DNA of 37,912 nt from Microcaldota archaeon (GCA_023248035.1 JAHFFJ010000006.1:1-37912); one strand, 5' to 3'. Shown: positions 8,849 to 18,934, counted from the first letter of the stretch. The notes: a model not told the origin generated them from the letters alone. Numbers and translations are program-made.

Positions 8849-9988
8849 ATGGTTACTCAAACAGAAAGAATATACGAACCGCTTTCATCCAGAAGGCCAT
8901 CTACTCAAAAAAAGTCTCCTGATTCAGGCGGTCTTTCACAGGATCTTATCGACCTTAGGCAAAAGCATACCAAATATGTGCTCGGTGTCGGTCCTAACCT
9001 TAGCCAGGAAGAGTCTTTACGTTTTGTACTTGCAGGTAATGATGAACATTTCCGCACTCTTTCGAGGCTTGAAATAAAACCTCGCTCAAGGTATGACAAA
9101 ATAAAGGGGGGCGAAGCAGACTATCTTGTAAATGCATGTTCTGATGCAAGAATTCCTCATCTTGATTCTGAAGAAGATCGGTTCGTGGGTATCTTTATTC
9201 GGGTGGCTGGTAATATTGTAGGTCGGGTGGGAACTCCTGCTTTTGATGAAATGCGAGACGCTCTTAAACTTGTAAAAAATGATGGAGCTTTGATCGTTGA
9301 AGGGCACTCTTGTTGTGGTGCTCTTAAGGCGCATAACGATTGGCGTGAGAGTGGTTCACACTCAACCGGTAACAGTTCACTAGACAATCTTCTTGCAATG
9401 GTTGAAGGTGATAGCCCCACTCTAAATGCACTTCATCAGCGTTCAAGAGCGGATGTTCAGTTCCCATCACTCCGTCCTTCAGCAGCTGTAATCTATGACT
9501 GGGAAGCTGGTTTGGCAGGCGGAATAACTATTGTAAGTCATCACCCTTCACCAATAATAGAAATACTTGAAGCAAACTGGAATCATCGTCATAAGGTTGC
9601 TTTTGAAGATGGTGCAATGGCTGCCAGACTTCAAAATCACCGTCCTCATGTTATTGCTATTGGAACTTCTACTCTCCCCTATAGCCTTGCAACAATAATG
9701 CATACTGAGCAGAATGAGGTCTTTTCTACGACCGGTTCAGAAAAAGGACTGGATGCACTTGACGAAGCCTCGATATTATATGGAATTCAACATCTTGGCA
9801 TTCGTCATATTGCTTTTGTTGCCCCTAGTGAAAAATCTACAGGAAACATGTTCTCAAAATGGGAACGTGATCTTAGGGCAATGACTGTTAATGGTGAGCA
9901 TGTAATTGCAACAATGCTTGATTCTGGAGAATTGAAAATAAGTTGCTTGGGTTACGATTTGGATAGCGGTAAATTGGAAATGAAATAA
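8849..9988 (+). CDS. Double-length beta-carbonic anhydrase-like protein, second domain lacking zinc ligands
   Basis: N half: NACSDARIPHLD...IRVAGNIVGR...IVEGHSCCGALKAH. C half: GTSTLPYSL...VFSTTGSEKGLDALDEASILYGIQHLGIRHIAFVAPSEKSTG parallels a CA domain. Confidence 0.75.
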   Translation: MVTQTERIYEPLSSRRPSTQKKSPDSGGLSQDLIDLRQKHTKYVLGVGPNLSQEESLRFVLAGNDEHFRTLSRLEIKPRSRYDKIKGGEADYLVNACSDARIPHLDSEEDRFVGIFIRVAGNIVGRVGTPAFDEMRDALKLVKNDGALIVEGHSCCGALKAHNDWRESGSHSTGNSSLDNLLAMVEGDSPTLNALHQRSRADVQFPSLRPSAAVIYDWEAGLAGGITIVSHHPSPIIEILEANWNHRHKVAFEDGAMAARLQNHRPHVIAIGTSTLPYSLATIMHTEQNEVFSTTGSEKGLDALDEASILYGIQHLGIRHIAFVAPSEKSTGNMFSKWERDLRAMTVNGEHVIATMLDSGELKISCLGYDLDSGKLEMK

Positions 9989-10008
9989 TCAAAAATAAGG
10001 TTCCCAGA

Positions 10009-11202
10009 TTACTCTCTTCCTGGCACTTTTAATATATTCACTTCAGGGTTATATTGTAAAACCACATCTACCCCACAGGTTTTATTCAAAATCCTCATCT
10101 CTTTTCCATCAAATCCTAAAAGAGTTATTTTTGCTCCATTTTTTGTTGCGGTATTTATCGCTTCCTCTCTGAGGAGTGCACGTTTCACTGAAGTTGCCCT
10201 TAATAACTCAAGATCGGTATCAGTGCAGATTATGTGGCCGTTTCCGTTTGAACCTTCCTTAAGGCTATTTACTCCATTTACATGATTAAGTGCATAGACA
10301 ATTGATCCCATATCATCCCAGGAGAAACTGGTTTCTCCATTACATTCTACTGTTACGCTAAATGCAGTATTAGGGCTCATTCTTGCAAGATATCTCAATG
10401 AATCAGGGGTGTTTGGGCTTAAACGTGCATCAACGCAAGATATCCCCCCAACATCAAGTGCAGGATTATTTGGATCAAGAACCTTTCTCATCAGGAGCGG
10501 ATCGTCTACCAGAATGGCATGGGCATAGTGAGTACCTAGGTTGATTCCTAAATTCCTCACCTTGTCCAGACCTTTTAAGAGTTGGATACGCAATGCATTC
10601 AGTTTCGGGTGGCGTTCAAACAGTTTAGTTTCATTCCACCCAGTTCTATTCATAATAGTAAATTCAAGTGTATCAGAACAAACTGCTGCTATTACAGTAA
10701 TATTACTTTTTCTTATTATTTCACCTAGTTCAAAGTCACTAAGTAATTTTCTCGCTTGATACGCAGCATTTATCATCTCAGCTTGGGGTGAACCAAGCCC
10801 AGAAATCTCGGGTGATATCTGATTAACTAACCTTACTATATGGGGGTGCTCTTCAAAAGTCATACCCCGGCGTTCAAGTTCAATTGCTTTCTTTTTTGCT
10901 GCAACTGCTCCACATGGAATACAACCGCCATGTCCAAGAACTACAAAAGCACCACCTGTCACAGTATTTTCTAAAATTCGCCTTATCTCTTTTTTAGATC
11001 CATCATCGCTAAGATCAACTGCCTGGCCAGCCACCCGTGTGAAACTAACTCCTCTTGCAGAAGATGGAAACTGCCTTTCTTGGAAATGTTGAAAACCTCC
11101 TGCTATGACTGATAAAGATTCAATAAGACCTAATGGTTGTCCAGCTCTTTTCTTTTCGTACAAACCAGTCAATTTTTGAGGATCAGTAATCAATTGTGCC
11201 AT
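10009..11202 (-). CDS. Divergent double-length carbonic anhydrase-like protein
   Basis: FTRVAGQAVDLSD...VVLGHGGCIPCGAVAAKK in N half; GISCVDARLSP...GHIICTD in C half. Confidence 0.6.
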   Translation of the reverse strand: MAQLITDPQKLTGLYEKKRAGQPLGLIESLSVIAGGFQHFQERQFPSSARGVSFTRVAGQAVDLSDDGSKKEIRRILENTVTGGAFVVLGHGGCIPCGAVAAKKKAIELERRGMTFEEHPHIVRLVNQISPEISGLGSPQAEMINAAYQARKLLSDFELGEIIRKSNITVIAAVCSDTLEFTIMNRTGWNETKLFERHPKLNALRIQLLKGLDKVRNLGINLGTHYAHAILVDDPLLMRKVLDPNNPALDVGGISCVDARLSPNTPDSLRYLARMSPNTAFSVTVECNGETSFSWDDMGSIVYALNHVNGVNSLKEGSNGNGHIICTDTDLELLRATSVKRALLREEAINTATKNGAKITLLGFDGKEMRILNKTCGVDVVLQYNPEVNILKVPGRE

Positions 11203-11420
11203 TTTTTCACCTCTACTTTTCGTTCTAAGCGTATTTTTATTACTGTTTATTTCTATGTATAAAAGTGTTTAAATTTCTATCCTTAGATCGTTCTCAAACA
11301 TTTTCTAGATTAACTAAGGACAAACAAATATCTATATCTATAAACACCTTTAAATATTTTGCACTTTTGCCAAAAAGCAACTTTATATCCTTTCCCGATG
11401 AGTTACTATAATCGATCCTT

Positions 11421-13148
11421 ATGTGCGGCATTATTGGTTATGTTGGTCTAGGTAAAGCCTCCCAGATTATCACTGACGGCCTAAAAAGGCTTGAATATCG
11501 GGGATATGATTCTGTTGGGATAGCTGTTCTTAAGAACAAAAAATTCGAGTTACGCAAAGATAAGGGAATGGTGGGTGAGGTTTCATCCCAACTTGAATTC
11601 ACCACCATGGATGGCAATATCGGTATTGGTCACACTCGCTGGGCAACTCATGGCGTAGTTTGCACTGAAAATGCCCATCCTCATTTTGACTGTAATAAAA
11701 CTGTGGTTCTTGCGCACAATGGTGTAATAGAAAACTTTTTGCAACTTAAAAAAGGTTTAAATGGTCACAAATTCTCTTCAGAAACTGATTCTGAAGTGGT
11801 TGCTCATATTTTCGAGGAAAATCTTAAGTTACTCTCTCCAGAGGAGGCGTTCCTAACAACAATCTCTTCGCTGGGGGGCTCGTACGCTATTGCGGCACTA
11901 AGTACCAATGACCCAGAGGAGCGGCTTTTTATTGCCAGGAGAAATAGCCCGCTTATAATAGGGGTGGGTAAAGGGGAGATGTTTTGTGCCTCAGATATTC
12001 CGGCAATGCTCCCATACACCCGTAGTTTTATACATCTCGAAGAGGGTGATCGGGCCATACTATCAAAATCTGGCTACACAATCTATGATCCAGAAGGGAA
12101 GAAAATTAATAGGGAAATAATTACTGTTGATTGGAATTTTGATGTTGCCCAAAAAGGTGGCTACTCGCATTTTATGCTTAAAGAGATCCATGATCAGGAA
12201 CATTTTATCGGTCAAACTCTTCATTCAGAAACCGATAAGGCAAAAGTCATGATAGATAAATTTGAAAAAATCCATATCTTAGCTGCAGGTACATCCTATC
12301 ATTCCGCCCTTCTTTTTTCTTATCTTCTTTCAGAAAAAGGTAAAATTGCCCAGGCCTTTGTTGCAAGTGACTACCAATTTATTGGCAAACCTGATGAAAA
12401 AACGCTTGTTATTGCAATAAGTCAAAGCGGTGAAACTGCTGATGTGCTTCAGGCACTTCGTTATGCTTCAAAAAGCAAAAAAATTGCTATTACCAACACG
12501 ATCGGTTCAACAATTACGCGTATATCTGATGAAACTATCCTGCTGAATGCTGGTCCGGAGGTTGGTGTTGCAGCTACAAAAACATTCACTTCCCAAATGG
12601 CTATAATCTACAAAATCATCTATGGCAAGGTCAAACTATCCGCCCTTCAGAAACTTATTGCTACCATGTTGGAATGTGAGGAAAGTGTTCGTAAAATAGC
12701 CCCACTTCTAGCTAAAAAATCCAATGTTTTCTTTATTGCACGTGGTAAAAATGTTCCAATAGCCTATGAGGCGTCCCTCAAATTTAAGGAAATAACCTAC
12801 ATTTCTTCAGAAGCCTATCCTGGAGGCGAACTCAAACACGGCACTCTTAGCCTTATCACCGAAGGTGTTCCTGTGATTGTACTTGCTCCAAATGATCAAA
12901 CCTTATCAAAGCTTGCTGGAAACATTCAGGAAGCAAAGGCTCGGGGTGCAATGATCCTAAGCATAACTGATGATCCAGAAACTGCAAAAATTAGCTATCA
13001 ATCGATCCAGATCCCAAAATGCGATCCGCTTCTATATCCTTTTGCACTCATAATCCCTCTTCAGCTTTTAGCTTATCACGTCAGTATTGAAAGGGGAATA
13101 AATCCGGATCGTCCAAGGAATCTTGCGAAATCAGTTACTGTTGAGTGA
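11421..13148 (+). CDS. glmS: Glutamine-fructose-6-phosphate aminotransferase (isomerizing)
   Basis: MCGIIGYVG N-terminal Cys; tandem SIS domains (AAGTSYHSAL, ISQSGETADVLQAL); C-terminal PRNLAKSVTVE. Confidence 0.97.
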   Translation: MCGIIGYVGLGKASQIITDGLKRLEYRGYDSVGIAVLKNKKFELRKDKGMVGEVSSQLEFTTMDGNIGIGHTRWATHGVVCTENAHPHFDCNKTVVLAHNGVIENFLQLKKGLNGHKFSSETDSEVVAHIFEENLKLLSPEEAFLTTISSLGGSYAIAALSTNDPEERLFIARRNSPLIIGVGKGEMFCASDIPAMLPYTRSFIHLEEGDRAILSKSGYTIYDPEGKKINREIITVDWNFDVAQKGGYSHFMLKEIHDQEHFIGQTLHSETDKAKVMIDKFEKIHILAAGTSYHSALLFSYLLSEKGKIAQAFVASDYQFIGKPDEKTLVIAISQSGETADVLQALRYASKSKKIAITNTIGSTITRISDETILLNAGPEVGVAATKTFTSQMAIIYKIIYGKVKLSALQKLIATMLECEESVRKIAPLLAKKSNVFFIARGKNVPIAYEASLKFKEITYISSEAYPGGELKHGTLSLITEGVPVIVLAPNDQTLSKLAGNIQEAKARGAMILSITDDPETAKISYQSIQIPKCDPLLYPFALIIPLQLLAYHVSIERGINPDRPRNLAKSVTVE

Positions 13149-13177
13149 ATATAAATATAATAAAAAGAACTGAAAGA

Positions 13178-13507
13178 TTACTGATTGAAACTACTAATCC
13201 TTTTTAAAAGTTCAGTAAAAATAGTTCTTTTCTTTTCTGGAGTAAGATGGAAAAGTACTTTTGGCACTTCTGATTGTGAAATCGTAAAAATATAATTAAG
13301 CTTTATCACGCTATCTTTTATTGCACCTTCTTTTTTAGTCAATTCTATGCCTTTCATTTCTCTGTTACTGGTGATTCCTGCTACTACAATGTTTCCAAAT
13401 TCTTCAAATAAAACTACGCAAGGTCGTGTTTTTCTTTCTGTACTATCGGTAAATTGAACTTCAGCTAAAATAACATCTCCTGATCTAAGCACTTTCCCAA
13501 ACCTCAT
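13178..13507 (-). CDS. MazF/PemK-like toxin
   Basis: RSGDVILAEVQFTDSTERKTRPCVVL...VVAGITSN pattern of the MazF/PemK family; adjacent small antitoxin-like ORF. Confidence 0.75.
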   Translation of the reverse strand: MRFGKVLRSGDVILAEVQFTDSTERKTRPCVVLFEEFGNIVVAGITSNREMKGIELTKKEGAIKDSVIKLNYIFTISQSEVPKVLFHLTPEKKRTIFTELLKRISSFNQ

Positions 13508-13706
13508 CTTCCTTATTATCCCAAAGTTCCTTCATTTTGGTTTTCTGAATTTGGGTTAGAAACTTACTCCGATATTGTTCAGATTCCTTAGCAATTTCTA
13601 CTAGTTCAGAAATAATTTCATTGTAGCTTTCCCGTGGATGCTTCTTAAGCTTGTTTAAAGCTTCCAGAACATCGGTATCAACTCGGACTGTTGTAAAGTT
13701 TGACAT
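13485..13706 (-). CDS. Antitoxin-like small protein (RHH/VapB-like)
   Basis: TTVRVDTDVLEALNKLKKHPRESYNEIISELVEI; overlaps the MazF-like gene. Confidence 0.7.
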   Translation of the reverse strand: MSNFTTVRVDTDVLEALNKLKKHPRESYNEIISELVEIAKESEQYRSKFLTQIQKTKMKELWDNKEDEVWESA

Positions 13707-13715
13707 ATATATACC

Positions 13716-13740
13716 TATAACTAGTTATATGTACATATAA
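13716..13740. promoter_or_regulatory. Overlapping perfect palindromes, candidate toxin-antitoxin operator
   Basis: TATAACTAGTTATA (13716-13729) and TTATATGTACATATAA (13725-13740), directly upstream of the antitoxin start. Confidence 0.6.
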
Positions 13741-13822
13741 TATTATAAAATTAACTTTACTCAACATCACTGCCTTTCAGATAAAATTCTCTTTCTAAAA
13801 ATCGACTGACATTAGAAGTAAT

Positions 13823-15469
13823 CTATCGTTTACTAAATCTCTGTTTGAGGAATCTGGTCCATATTTGCTGAAGTATAACTACAATTAGTAGCACGCCTAT
13901 TAAGAGAACTATTGGATTAACACCACGTGAATTAACATTTACAGTAATTGTAGCATCTTTGAAACCTATTTTCTTTATTGATAGGTGGTAGGTTCCTGCT
14001 TGTGGGATGGTTATCGACACATTCTTATCACCTTTATAGCCTCTGCCATCAAAGCTTACTACCACTCTGTCCAGGGGAGAGCCATCATCACCATCGTTTA
14101 CAAAAACCGAAAACGGTTCACCTTCTAAAATATTCGGTGAAACCGTTCCAACTATCTGACTTAAGGCTATTGTAGGATCATGGTTAACATCAACTGTTGT
14201 GAATTTTGGTCCACTTTCTTCGCCACCACTATCAACTATCTTGCATGATATAGTATTTATCCCAGGAACAAGCATTTTCTCGGGGTCTATATAGTAAACC
14301 CAGCTTCCATCGGTTGCGTTTCCTTCCTCCCACTCACCACTATTTACCTTCACCAGGACTTTTGCATCTCCACCTGTTTGTGATAGGTATTTGCCTTTTA
14401 CTACGATTTCTTTTAGGCCAACCACATCCGCTTCATTTGGTGTGGTTATCGAACAGGCTCTTTCTGTACTATATGCGTGTAGCGCTCCATCCTGCGATCC
14501 AAAAATGACTGAATTTTGATAGAATAAAGGATCACCAACTACACCTGATGTTGACCCTTTCCATACGATTTCTCCACTGTCCTTTGACAATGCATAAATG
14601 CTCTTATCATTTCCGCCTACAAATATTACCTCGGTTCCACCCATTATTCCTGCTTCTGGTTGTGTCTGTACTGCAAGTTGAGTTTGCGCTATCCATCTTA
14701 TCTGGCCACTAGTGCTAGCTGCATAAACCGTGCCATCATTGCTTCCAAAATAAATATTTCCATCTTTTACTAGTGGTGTACTAAGTATCCAGTCTTTGGT
14801 TTTGATGGTCCATATCTCCAATCCATTTGAAACCAGGTAAGCGTGCATTTGGTTATCTAAGTTTCCGATATAGGCATTTCCGCCTGATATCACCGGTCTT
14901 GATAGCCAGAATGACTGTTCAGTGTGCGCTTTCCACTGCACTACACCATTTTCATTGATCCTGGTAAGCTCATTTCCCTTACCATATACCACATAATCCG
15001 GACCTGCGGCTGGCGGGGTAAGTATCGATTCATTAAAAGAGGCTATTTTTGATTTTACTGAGCCATTCTTATCAATTATGAAAACTCCACGGTCACTTGT
15101 GACAAATATGTATTTATCATTCGCACTTGCACCATAAAGTCGGGTTATATTCTGAGTTTTATTAAGATCTAAAGTCCACTGTAAATTACCTGCGTTATTT
15201 ATGCGCAGAAGCTTTCCATTTGTAGTGGAAGTGAATATTGAGTTATCAAAAACAAACACTTCATTAGGTTCTTTTCCTACTACAGTTTGCCATTTTTTTA
15301 CTCCATTGACTGGATTTATGGCATAAACTTTTCCGTCATCAGAGGGGAAAATTACCATTCCCTGGTATATAACTGGTTTTGAGTTTATTGCACCATCACT
15401 GTTAAACTCCCAGATGACAGCTGCGTAAGATAAAGAAAGAAGCAAAATTAGGGCAAAGGCATTTTTCAT
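13823..15469 (-). CDS. PQQ-like/BamB-type beta-propeller protein with signal peptide and C-terminal membrane anchor
   Basis: Repeats such as GKVYAINPVNGVKKWQT, GTVYAASTSGQIRW, KSIYALSKDSGEIVWKG; C-terminal TM. Confidence 0.85.
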   Translation of the reverse strand: MKNAFALILLLSLSYAAVIWEFNSDGAINSKPVIYQGMVIFPSDDGKVYAINPVNGVKKWQTVVGKEPNEVFVFDNSIFTSTTNGKLLRINNAGNLQWTLDLNKTQNITRLYGASANDKYIFVTSDRGVFIIDKNGSVKSKIASFNESILTPPAAGPDYVVYGKGNELTRINENGVVQWKAHTEQSFWLSRPVISGGNAYIGNLDNQMHAYLVSNGLEIWTIKTKDWILSTPLVKDGNIYFGSNDGTVYAASTSGQIRWIAQTQLAVQTQPEAGIMGGTEVIFVGGNDKSIYALSKDSGEIVWKGSTSGVVGDPLFYQNSVIFGSQDGALHAYSTERACSITTPNEADVVGLKEIVVKGKYLSQTGGDAKVLVKVNSGEWEEGNATDGSWVYYIDPEKMLVPGINTISCKIVDSGGEESGPKFTTVDVNHDPTIALSQIVGTVSPNILEGEPFSVFVNDGDDGSPLDRVVVSFDGRGYKGDKNVSITIPQAGTYHLSIKKIGFKDATITVNVNSRGVNPIVLLIGVLLIVVILQQIWTRFLKQRFSKR

Positions 15470-15473
15470 TTCA

Positions 15474-15947
15474 TCACTTTAACAATGAGTCGTGCTTGCC
15501 TTCATCCACTTCCTTAATTGTATCCGTTGCTTTTTTTCCCCCTACTGTTATTCCCATGCTAAGGCATGTGCCTAGTATCTCTTTAAGCGTTTCCTTTGGG
15601 CTCTTTCCAAGAGAATTTCTTTTAGCTTTGGCAATAGCCGCTGCTTTCTCTATACTTATATTCCCTGCAGGAGCCTCACGGTTTCCGCCACCCTTTTCTA
15701 CTCCTGCCTCTTTTTTTATTATCTCGGCAGTTGGCGGGCTTCCCACTTCTATCGTGAACTGCTTGGTTTTAGGATCAACCAATACTTTTACTGGTACTTT
15801 CATACCTGCAAAATCCTTAGTAGACTCATTTATTTTTGCTACAACCTGCCCAATATTTACCCCTAATGGTGCTAATGCAGGTGCCAATGGCGGACCAGCC
15901 GTTGCTTTCCCACCTTCCACTATAGTATTAATAATTTTCATATTCAT
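15474..15947 (-). CDS. rpl11: 50S ribosomal protein L11
   Basis: EGGKATAGPPLAPALAPLGVNIGQVVAKINE; C-terminal GTCLSMGITVGGK. Confidence 0.96.
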   Translation of the reverse strand: MNMKIINTIVEGGKATAGPPLAPALAPLGVNIGQVVAKINESTKDFAGMKVPVKVLVDPKTKQFTIEVGSPPTAEIIKKEAGVEKGGGNREAPAGNISIEKAAAIAKAKRNSLGKSPKETLKEILGTCLSMGITVGGKKATDTIKEVDEGKHDSLLK

Positions 15948-16062
15948 AACCTCGATTTTCTCATAACCTTTATTTTTCCATTAATAGATTCAGCAATCAT
16001 CCACAGATCCAAATGATCGTGTATTTGATCTAATATTAGTTCGTCTAATTTGTTTTTTAAGT

Positions 16063-16776
16063 TTATCCCCACGCTTCAACGTGTAGCTTTTTCAAGTCTG
16101 CACCGGTTTCTTCAAGTGCAGCACGCATATCCTTAACCATTGGAAGAGGTCCACATATCCACCAGTCAAATGAACTGGTACTGTCTATGTATTTTCTTAT
16201 CATACTGGAATTTACTCTTCCTTGTTCGCCACTCCAACCTACACTATCTTTTGTAGTGGTTATCACGACCTTTATATTAGGATTAGACTGGCTCATCTCT
16301 TCGAGTTCTTGGCCATAAAGTATGTCATCCTTGGTTTTTACGCTGTAAAATACAACGAAACTTCCATCAATTTTCTTATTGTTAATGAACCTTAGCATAC
16401 TCATAAATGGTGCAATCCCGGTTCCTCCGCCTATGAATGCTGCATTTTTTTCTTCATTATAAACAAAACGACCTTTGGGTGCTTCTAAACCCACAGTATC
16501 CCCCAGCTTCACCAATTCAAGTTTTCCAGTTACCTTTCCATTTACCATTTTTATGCAAAATTCCAAATATCTCTTGTCTGGGCCGGAGGCTATAGAATAT
16601 GGCTTTTTCTCAATTGTACTCCCATCGCCATCAATAATATGCAGAAAGACCGACTGTCCTGATATGAATTTAGGTATCACACCATCTAATGGTGTAAGTC
16701 TAAAAATTTTCACTCCAGTAACTGGCTCTTCTATATGGGTTACCTCATATTTTTTTATCTCTATCAAACTTAACAC
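16063..16776 (-). CDS. Ferredoxin/flavodoxin-NADP reductase-like FAD/NAD(P) oxidoreductase
   Basis: KPYSIASGP (FAD), FIGGGTGIAPFMSMLRFI (NAD), WWICGPLPMV. Confidence 0.85.
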   Translation of the reverse strand: MLSLIEIKKYEVTHIEEPVTGVKIFRLTPLDGVIPKFISGQSVFLHIIDGDGSTIEKKPYSIASGPDKRYLEFCIKMVNGKVTGKLELVKLGDTVGLEAPKGRFVYNEEKNAAFIGGGTGIAPFMSMLRFINNKKIDGSFVVFYSVKTKDDILYGQELEEMSQSNPNIKVVITTTKDSVGWSGEQGRVNSSMIRKYIDSTSSFDWWICGPLPMVKDMRAALEETGADLKKLHVEAWG

Positions 16777-16855
16777 CTTTTTCTTAATTAGTTTGGTAAT
16801 GTTACAGTTTATTGCCTCCCCCTATTTATTTAAATTATGCGTTCCATTCTTCATT

Positions 16856-17584
16856 ATGGAAAGAAGAATATTTACCTATGCTCTGGACTTTTACTTAAAG
16901 CGTCTTGGTATCATTGTTGTCTTTTCAGTGCCTTTTATACTAGCATTTCTTATTCCGGTACTGGTGCCCGCACCAACCTATCTCGCTCTGGGGGGCGTAT
17001 TTCTGAGGACTGGTAGCATACCGGAATTATCTATAATCGACATAATCATAACCGCATTTGCTTATGGTATCGCCGTTTTCTTAATTGCAGATACTATTGT
17101 TAACATAAATTTAGTTGTTCGCTCAAAACGAACGTTAACTACGATTAAATACGAAGTTGTCCAGGCTGTTGGAAGCTATGCTATGCGTATATTCTATATC
17201 TATACAATGGTGCTTCTTTTGATGTTCATAGCCCAGCTTTTAACTTATGAGAATTCTCTACAGATATGGATATATCCACTATTTACATTTGTACTGTCAT
17301 TCCTTCTGTTCTTTGTTCCGCCTGCAGTTGTAATCGATAATTCTGATACTCCAACTGCAATAAGGCGCTCAGTTGCTATGGCACTTAAAAATCCACAAAC
17401 CATATTCCTATGGATACTCTTCTCGCTTGTGAGCTTGTCTATACTAAAAGTATTTTCTGATGTGATATTTTCCAATCCATTTTCGGGTTACTTTGTCCTT
17501 TTGATAAATTCGCTCCTGCTACTTCCATTCCTTACTGTGTTGCAGACCCAGATGTACATGGAAAAATATCCTCTGGCAAGGTGA
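16856..17584 (+). CDS. Multi-pass membrane protein, hypothetical
   Basis: ATG at 16856 (MERRIFTYALDFYLKRLG); about 6 hydrophobic segments. The upstream part of the listed ORF overlaps the reductase antisense and is rejected. Confidence 0.7.
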   Translation: MERRIFTYALDFYLKRLGIIVVFSVPFILAFLIPVLVPAPTYLALGGVFLRTGSIPELSIIDIIITAFAYGIAVFLIADTIVNINLVVRSKRTLTTIKYEVVQAVGSYAMRIFYIYTMVLLLMFIAQLLTYENSLQIWIYPLFTFVLSFLLFFVPPAVVIDNSDTPTAIRRSVAMALKNPQTIFLWILFSLVSLSILKVFSDVIFSNPFSGYFVLLINSLLLLPFLTVLQTQMYMEKYPLAR

Positions 17585-17629
17585 TTTGATATCATATCTA
17601 ATCGTATTGATGACATAAAGATTGACAAA

Positions 17630-18934
17630 TTGATAAAAAAACTTGATGACCCAAAAACACTTGTAAGACAAGAAGCCTATGAAGATCTTTTATATTTCGA
17701 TGAACGTGCTATCCCAAAACTAATCAAAGCTTTAAAAAATAAAAATAGGAGGATCCGTTGCTATGCTGCCGGTTTATTGGGTGAGCTTGGGGGTGAGCAC
17801 GTTATCCAATCACTAACTCCAATTTTGAATGATAAGGATAAAAGAACAAGAGAAGTAGCATCGGAATCTATTGAATCAATTAAAAAAACTTTAAAGTTAA
17901 AAGATCAGCATACTATTAAAGTTTCTTTACAAAAGAAAGATATGCAACAAACAGAGTCTCGCAAAAAAGACCATGTTGAACTTGTTATTGCTAAAGGTGC
18001 ACAATATGCAAAAACCTCTGGTTTTGAACGTGTGGATTTTATTCATAATGCGCTTCCTGAAATCTCATTAAGTTCAGTTGACCTTTCAACCAAATTTCTT
18101 GGTAAGTCTATTCGCTATCCACTACTTATAACCGGTATGACTGGTGGCTATTCCGATGCTGAAAAAATAAATCGAGGACTTGCAGCAGCAGCACAAAAAC
18201 ATTCCATTGCTTTTGGTGTAGGGTCGCAAAGAGCTATGATTGAAAAGCCAGAACTTGCAAAAACCTACAAGGTGCGTGACGTTGCTCCTGACATCCCCCT
18301 TCTGGCAAATATTGGCGGGTTTCAGCTCAAAAAATACTCATTTGGGCAGATTGATTCACTGGTTCAAACGATCGAAGCAGATGCCCTTGCAGTTCATCTA
18401 AATCCCCTCCAAGAAGTAATTCAGCCGGAAGGAGATACTGATTTTACCGGCGTTCTTGGTGCAATCTCTGCTACCTGTGATAAACTTTCCGTTCCTGTCC
18501 TAGTTAAGGAAACCGGTGCGGGAATAAGCCAGGAAACTGCTATAAAACTAAAAGAGGCAGGCGCAAAATGGCTTGATGTTTCTGGTGCTGGTGGAACTTC
18601 CTGGAGCAAGGTGGAGTACCTTCGTTATCTTAAAAATGCCGGTGTTCATGGCTTTGAAGATTGGGGTATTCCTACTGTTGAAGCAATAATTCAGTGTCGT
18701 GGCGTTCTTCCCCTAATCGCAAGTGGTGGGGTGCGAAGCGGTATCGATGGTGCAAAGGCAATTGCGCTTGGTGCTGATCTGTGTGGTGCTGCATACCCTT
18801 TCATAAAAGCACTAAGGGCAAAATCACTCGAGCAGTCACTTGGGGTTTTTGAAAAACAAATGCAGATATGCGCTTATCTCACTGGTTCTAAGACAATAGA
18901 GGAATTAAAAAAAGCTAAAATGCGAATTAACTAA
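17630..18934 (+). CDS. fni: Type 2 isopentenyl-diphosphate delta-isomerase with N-terminal HEAT-like repeats
   Basis: SRKKDHVELVIAKGAQY, TGMTGG, GVGSQRAM, HLNPLQEVIQPEGD, GGVRSGIDGAKAIALGAD; N-terminal ~90 aa HEAT-like (IPKLIKALKNKNRRIRCYAAGLLGELGGEHVIQSLTPIL). Confidence 0.92.
   Translation: MIKKLDDPKTLVRQEAYEDLLYFDERAIPKLIKALKNKNRRIRCYAAGLLGELGGEHVIQSLTPILNDKDKRTREVASESIESIKKTLKLKDQHTIKVSLQKKDMQQTESRKKDHVELVIAKGAQYAKTSGFERVDFIHNALPEISLSSVDLSTKFLGKSIRYPLLITGMTGGYSDAEKINRGLAAAAQKHSIAFGVGSQRAMIEKPELAKTYKVRDVAPDIPLLANIGGFQLKKYSFGQIDSLVQTIEADALAVHLNPLQEVIQPEGDTDFTGVLGAISATCDKLSVPVLVKETGAGISQETAIKLKEAGAKWLDVSGAGGTSWSKVEYLRYLKNAGVHGFEDWGIPTVEAIIQCRGVLPLIASGGVRSGIDGAKAIALGADLCGAAYPFIKALRAKSLEQSLGVFEKQMQICAYLTGSKTIEELKKAKMRIN

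Noticed and set aside
15496-15966. 156-aa plus-strand ORF
   Set aside because: Antisense to the clearly conserved ribosomal protein L11 gene.
16475-16855. 5' extension of the membrane protein ORF
   Set aside because: Antisense to the oxidoreductase; ATG at 16856 gives a sensible membrane protein start.
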